Source: Adiantum capillus-veneris
Lineage: Eukaryota; Streptophyta; Polypodiopsida; Polypodiales; Pteridaceae
Assembly (NCBI GenBank): GCA_014529385.2
Contig: CM043944.1
Coordinates: 71,314,884 to 71,378,883, forward strand
Length of the DNA: 64,000 nt
Reading direction: 5' to 3'
The notes below the pieces were generated by a model. That model saw only the letters and a program-made list of their open reading frames with translations. It was not told the DNA's origin and did no database searches. Position numbers and translations under genes: made by a program. This document shows positions 60,194 through 64,000 of the stretch, piece after piece. Position 1 is the stretch's first letter. Each line of letters begins with the position of its first letter.

Positions 60194-60730
60194 TTTTCTC
60201 GCACTCATAAGCTCTCACCGGTTGTAGTTCAAGCAGTCCCCTACAGGTCAAAAAATGCCCCCTACTGCTAAATGAGTCCCTGGCATGTCAGTGATGACAC
60301 TCCCATTACCTGCCAGGTTTTAAAATATCAATTCTGCTATATTTTGACCTATTTTTGCTTAATTGGTAAATATCTAGGAGTCCTTTAATAAAGTCTATGC
60401 TTAAATGATTACTGCAACCCTTCAATTTTACCTATTTTATTCAATTCACAGTGTAAACTTCCAAGGGTCATAACTATGCCAGTTTTTATCGGAATTCAAT
60501 TCTGAAAATTTCTAGCCCGAAGTTTGTTGTGCTTAAGATTCCAAAAATACCAATATTTGCCATGGTCGGACAATTCTACATTGCTTTTTCAATAATTAGA
60601 TCAGTTTGATTAAGCTTTATACAACCTTTAAGGTTTCAGAAAGTGGAAACCTTACAATCACCGCAACTTAAGAATTTGAGATGTGCTCATCTCAACTGAA
60701 ATTGGGAAAATCTTTGAGAAGAGAAATTCA

Positions 60731-60742
60731 TCCCCCCCAAGT
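60731..60742 (-). promoter_or_regulatory. probable polypurine tract
   Basis: Minus strand ACTTGGGGGGGA, directly before TGAATTTC. Confidence 0.6.
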
Positions 60743-61504
60743 GGCATCTTCGAAGGGATAACCTTTCCACTTTACCAAATGTTACTGATTACTCTAAGAG
60801 TTCTTTCCAATTTCTGGTTAGAGTTACTTGCTAGCCAATTTTTCCTCGAGAAACTCTTAGTGTTGAGCCCATCTTAAAAACCTTTACAAACCATTCGTAT
60901 CATCTCAAAAACGAGGTTAAATCAATTTCATAAAAGATCCATATATCCACCTTGTCAACATGAACGCGCTCGGTCTAACTGACCATTCAAAGCAATCAGC
61001 GTTCGACAAGTATCATGTATTTCAGCTTTGACAATCTGAACGCGCTCGGCGTGTTCTTGCCATTCTGAGCGATCTACGTTCGGCACAAGCTTTCACTATT
61101 GCACCAAAGGTACCTCCTCTGTGCTCTAACCTGGTTGACCAACAATATGTAAAGGGTTTTAAGAAGTATCATACCAAGAGTTCTTTTTGGCTTCCTATTA
61201 GTCTCGTACCTTAATACTTTCATATCTAGGTCATTTTCCAAAGAAGGCTATCATGTGCACAAGAAATGTGAGTTTGTTGCTTAATAACTATCTCAATCTC
61301 AAGATTCAATTTCTTTTCATACTATCGAGGACCTCTGTCTCATTTGCTAGATCAACCCTTAATTTCTTGATTAAATACCAACTTAACTTTAGATTCATTA
61401 AGTAATTTTGGAGAAGAAAATCATGTATACCATTATAATATATAAGTAACTCAAGTTTTTACATTATTGATTTATAGTGGTTTACAAAGCTCTAAAATTG
61501 CTAA
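60743..61504. other. non-coding interior; two related GC-rich blocks
   Basis: gaacgcgctcgg occurs at about 60962 and 61039, each followed by a similar run ending (g/c)gttcg(a/g)ca, in otherwise AT-rich DNA. No pol domain. Confidence 0.6.
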
Positions 61505-62008
61505 CTATGGCCAAGCGAGTGGCTCTTTTATCTTTCTTATTCCTAAGGTTGGTTCTCCTATGATTGCATAAGATTTGGCTCCTCTTGCTCTTCCTCTACC
61601 TCGTCCTCCATTTCTACTTCCTTTTAGATTATCTCCTTGATTTTGAGGAATGGCTCTAGCAGTAATTCGAGGGTTTTGTTCTTCTGGACAGTTATTTCTA
61701 TAGTGTCCCATTTGATTGCATCCATAGCACCTAACGTTTGCGAAGATCTGTTCTTAGTTCACTACTACAGCTACTCCACGTTGTTGATATCCCTGGTTGA
61801 AATTTTCCCTGGCTCTTCCCCTAAAGTTACTAAATCCATTATAGTTCTTTGTAGAGTTGGTTCCTTCAGCTGCAAGAGGCTTAGCCCTGAGAAGGGCATC
61901 ATGTATTGATGTATGCCTCATGGCTTTGATCCATACCTCTGCATCTCGTTCCACGTTGACCCCTCTACCTTTGAAGTTGGGGGGTTGCACTTGTTTGAGA
62001 AGAAACAA
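61505..62008 (-). pseudogene. gypsy gag relic, internally deleted
   Basis: MFLLKQVQPPNFKGRGVNVE then RDAEVWIKAM is the start of a gypsy capsid, but it passes at once into IHDALLRAKPLAAEGTNSTK. So about 100-150 residues of capsid core are gone, by comparison with usual gags. After a shift near 61755, CYGCNQMGHYRNNC is a complete CCHC knuckle, followed by a Gly/Arg-rich tail (GGRGRGRARGAKSYA). It ends at 61505. The zinc knuckle could bind RNA; the capsid could not fold normally. Confidence 0.85.
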
Positions 62009-62395
62009 GCACGGTATAAAGAACAGAAGCAGGTATCTACATGGTTTCGTAAGATCGATGGATTGGCAATTTAAAGACTTATGACACGGCTAGAATTTTA
62101 ACTTCAGAATAGACACAAGGTCAAGATATCCAATTCAAAAGACTTGGTTCTTTATTTATAAGGTGAATATTTACAAGGATAGCCTTACAAAAGAGCCTTA
62201 GGTATCTCATCCTAACTTCTTGTAAATTTTTGCGACCTTTAAAGGATCCGCATAACTAGCTGATTTGGAATATGGTGATACAAACGATGGGTGTTTGTAG
62301 TCAGATTTCTACAATCTTCTAACTGATTGGTATAATAGTTCTTATACTCATTGGAAATCGAAGTAAATTATAAGGTCCAAATTCTTAGGGGTATT

Positions 62396-62740
62396 CTAAG
62401 AAAAAGTTCTTATTCTTTGATATGGAATTATCTCCACCACTTTATCCCATACCCATTCGTTCAGGGGTTTCCCCGTGCCTCCTGGATAAGTGGGAACAAT
62501 GATACTCGAGTTTGTACCCAAGAAGTAGTACAACTGAACCACTCTCAATTCCTCATCCCAACGTAGTTTCTTTAAATCCGTGGTAAGACATCCCAGCTTC
62601 CAAACATTGATGTAATAAGTCCCGCCTTCATTGCTCCATTCAAGCTCCCAGCCTTTATCTATCCGAGTCGAATGAGGAGTGTGAGCCTTCATCAGTAGCT
62701 CCATCACGCTCCGTCGAAAAAATAGTTTGGAGAACGACAA
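62396..62740 (-). CDS. unrecognised 114-codon frame in the element leader
   Basis: Lies between the PBS and gag. Reads MELLMKAHTPHSTRIDKGWE, LEWSNEGGTYYINVWKLGCL, DEELRVVQLYYFLGTNSS and so on; the composition is that of a folded protein, rich in Trp, Tyr and charged residues. The first in-frame Met within it may be at VMELLMK. No motif known to me. It may be a captured gene fragment or the true 5' part of a gag-like ORF. Confidence 0.4.
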   Translation of the reverse strand: MSFSKLFFRRSVMELLMKAHTPHSTRIDKGWELEWSNEGGTYYINVWKLGCLTTDLKKLRWDEELRVVQLYYFLGTNSSIIVPTYPGGTGKPLNEWVWDKVVEIIPYQRIRTFS

Positions 62741-62848
62741 GCACTCTCATAAATAAGCTCAAAGACTTGGAATTTGCGATATTCAATCACAGGATCTTCC
62801 TGAATTATTGACGCATAAGCCTTTGGTTAGCTAACCAAATTTATTTAT

Positions 62849-62851
<3 letters not shown>

Positions 62852-62898
<47 letters not shown>
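62852..62898. repeat. (TA)n microsatellite
   Basis: Nearly pure TA run between the leader frame and the PBS. Confidence 0.97.
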
Positions 62899-62900
<2 letters not shown>

Positions 62901-62960
62901 CTTCTTATATTTTCAGACAATACGAAATTTTTCCAAACTAACCCAGGCTCTGAAACCTAG

Positions 62961-62972
62961 GCTCTGATACCA
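62961..62972 (-). promoter_or_regulatory. primer binding site, tRNA-iMet type
   Basis: Exact TGGTATCAGAGC on the minus strand, two bases from the LTR end. Confidence 0.95.
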
Positions 62973-62974
62973 TT

Positions 62975-64000
62975 TGTAAGGTCCCCAACCCGCCTATACC
63001 GAGATCGGGATGGGATCCTTGACAGGTCTCTAGGTCTGATAAAAATCAGAGTCTCTAAACAAGAAAAATCCAAGGAATAAACCTTTACCATTGACAATGG
63101 CTTGGGTCTATAGCCTTAGAAGAATACCTAGTCCTGTCTCGCAGCGAAAACGGGACAATGTATTAAAGTCAAAAAAACTATTTTGTCCCTATAACTGCCA
63201 CAATTGGGCTAAGGTATCCTCAACCAACGCTTTTTTCTCCCTAACAGATGTGAGGACATAGCCGCTGGTGGACTCCTCTTCCAAGTGAAGAAGTTTTCTA
63301 AACGTTTTAGTGCGCAGGGATGGATAGTTACCTGACTAATCAGGTCCACCCGTCCATGATTGACAACCTTAGTCAATCCCCACTTAGCACCCCGCACTCA
63401 CACACAAGATTCATTTATCTTATTATCACATTGTTTTAACATTTAAAATAATGGTTTCTTTTAACGTTCCATCACGGTAATTCCTTGAAAACAGCATTGA
63501 AAGCATTCTTTTAGCAAACAGACATCTTTAAACTTAAGACATGGTACTGTCAATCAAAACATTATCCATAATAACCATGACCAGTACTCGTCTTGTCTCA
63601 AGACCACCTAAGGGTGAAAAACGGTACCCATTTCTTATTCAAATCCGGAGTGGATAAACCCCCACCCAAGGTTCCGGGTGCCCATACACCAAACCAGCTG
63701 CCCATACAACCGAGCGGCTCCCCTAGGATAAAAAACGGTATCCTAACTTATGTAGAAACATCAAGACATGACACAGAGTAGAAACTCATCGTTCATGGGG
63801 GTAACCGACTTATCCGTGGCTAGAAAGCCAATCATTATCATCAATTTATACTAAGGAGTCGGAGGTGTCTTGAGACGAGCTGTCTTAAGGATGATCAATC
63901 ATATCTTTCCTATTTCAACCAGTTTTAACCCAAACAATTCTTTCCTACATTATAAACAAATGCACGTTGGAAGTTACCTTCCGTTTTAGCCAGTTTATCC
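62975..64000 (-). repeat. 5' LTR of the gag-only element, cut by the window edge
   Basis: Plus-strand start TGTAAGGTCCCC as at 56544; matches 56544-57564 over its whole visible length with scattered differences and a few small indels (for example near 63053). Confidence 0.93.

Larger units (their letters stand above)
56544..60730 (-). repeat. 3' LTR of the gag-only element (right limit inferred)
   Basis: The first 1,021 bp match the right copy. The limit at 60730 rests on a PPT-like tract followed by TGAATTTCTC on the minus strand. The LTR would include a TATA box, a small ORF and the 152-bp array. Confidence 0.6.
56544..64000 (-). mobile_element. gag-only long-LTR element, runs off the right edge
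   Basis: 56544-57564 and 62975-64000 are direct copies in the same orientation. A tRNA-iMet-type PBS touches the right copy, so the element is on the minus strand and the right copy is its 5' LTR. Going leftwards: PBS, an unrecognised frame (62396-62740), gag relic (61505-62008), about 760 bp of non-coding DNA, a PPT near 60731 and the 3' LTR. There is no room for protease, RT or integrase. If the PPT is right, the LTR is about 4,187 bp and the element extends about 3 kb past the window. Confidence 0.85.

Overview
The window looks like nuclear DNA of a land plant with a large, repeat-rich genome. Almost everything recognisable is an LTR retrotransposon of Ty1/copia or Ty3/gypsy type, most with tRNA-iMet-type primer binding sites (TGGTATCAGAGC), interspersed with long (GA)n, (CT)n and (GT)n microsatellites. 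One hAT transposase fossil and one protein-kinase fossil are also present. There is no operon-like layout, no rRNA or tRNA gene, no CRISPR array, and no intact cellular gene that I can support. A dual-RNase H gypsy element and a non-RD kinase fossil fit a plant; I cannot name the species, and a non-flowering lineage is only a guess.

Layout. 1-3.8 kb: minus-strand copia remnant (gag, protease, integrase, PBS, LTR-like DNA), ending on the left in a 200-bp tandem repeat. 3.8-10 kb: mostly non-coding, with one decayed, unrecognised minus-strand reading frame (5.1-6.1 kb) and a series of short hairpin-like repeats (9.06-9.75 kb). 10.7-12.4 kb: plus-strand hAT transposase pseudogene. 12.9-15.1 kb: minus-strand kinase pseudogene. 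15.4-23.1 kb: leader or LTR-like repeats, including a spaced series of 16-26 bp palindromes. This series is split by a 5,017-bp minus-strand gypsy-type element (17687-22703) with 177-bp LTRs, PBS, PPT and an ACTTG target duplication. 23.4-28.4 kb: rearranged plus-strand gypsy remnant (gag, RNase H, integrase, then protease).

28.8-36.2 kb: LTR fragments, a plus-strand copia pseudogene, and a truncated minus-strand copia RNase H end. 36342-45178: nearly complete plus-strand gypsy element with two LTRs, gag, protease, RT, two RNase H domains and integrase, disabled by a few stops and frameshifts. 45958-54050: complete minus-strand copia element with CTATT target duplications, whose two LTRs differ by a 2.4-kb block. 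54.4-55.0 kb: gypsy integrase fragment. 56544 to the right edge: a minus-strand element that seems to carry only gag remnants between very long LTRs (about 4.2 kb inferred), with a 152-bp satellite-like array inside the LTR.

The copia and gypsy units each encode, or once encoded, a self-contained copy-and-paste cycle: Gag particle, protease, reverse transcriptase/RNase H and integrase, primed from a PBS and finished at a PPT. The short-LTR element at 17.7-22.7 kb and the gag-only element would need enzymes from relatives. The most notable signals are the palindrome series with co-varying outer arms, the gag-only long-LTR element with its internal array, the kinase fossil, and a stretch of leader sequence shared by a copia and a gypsy element.
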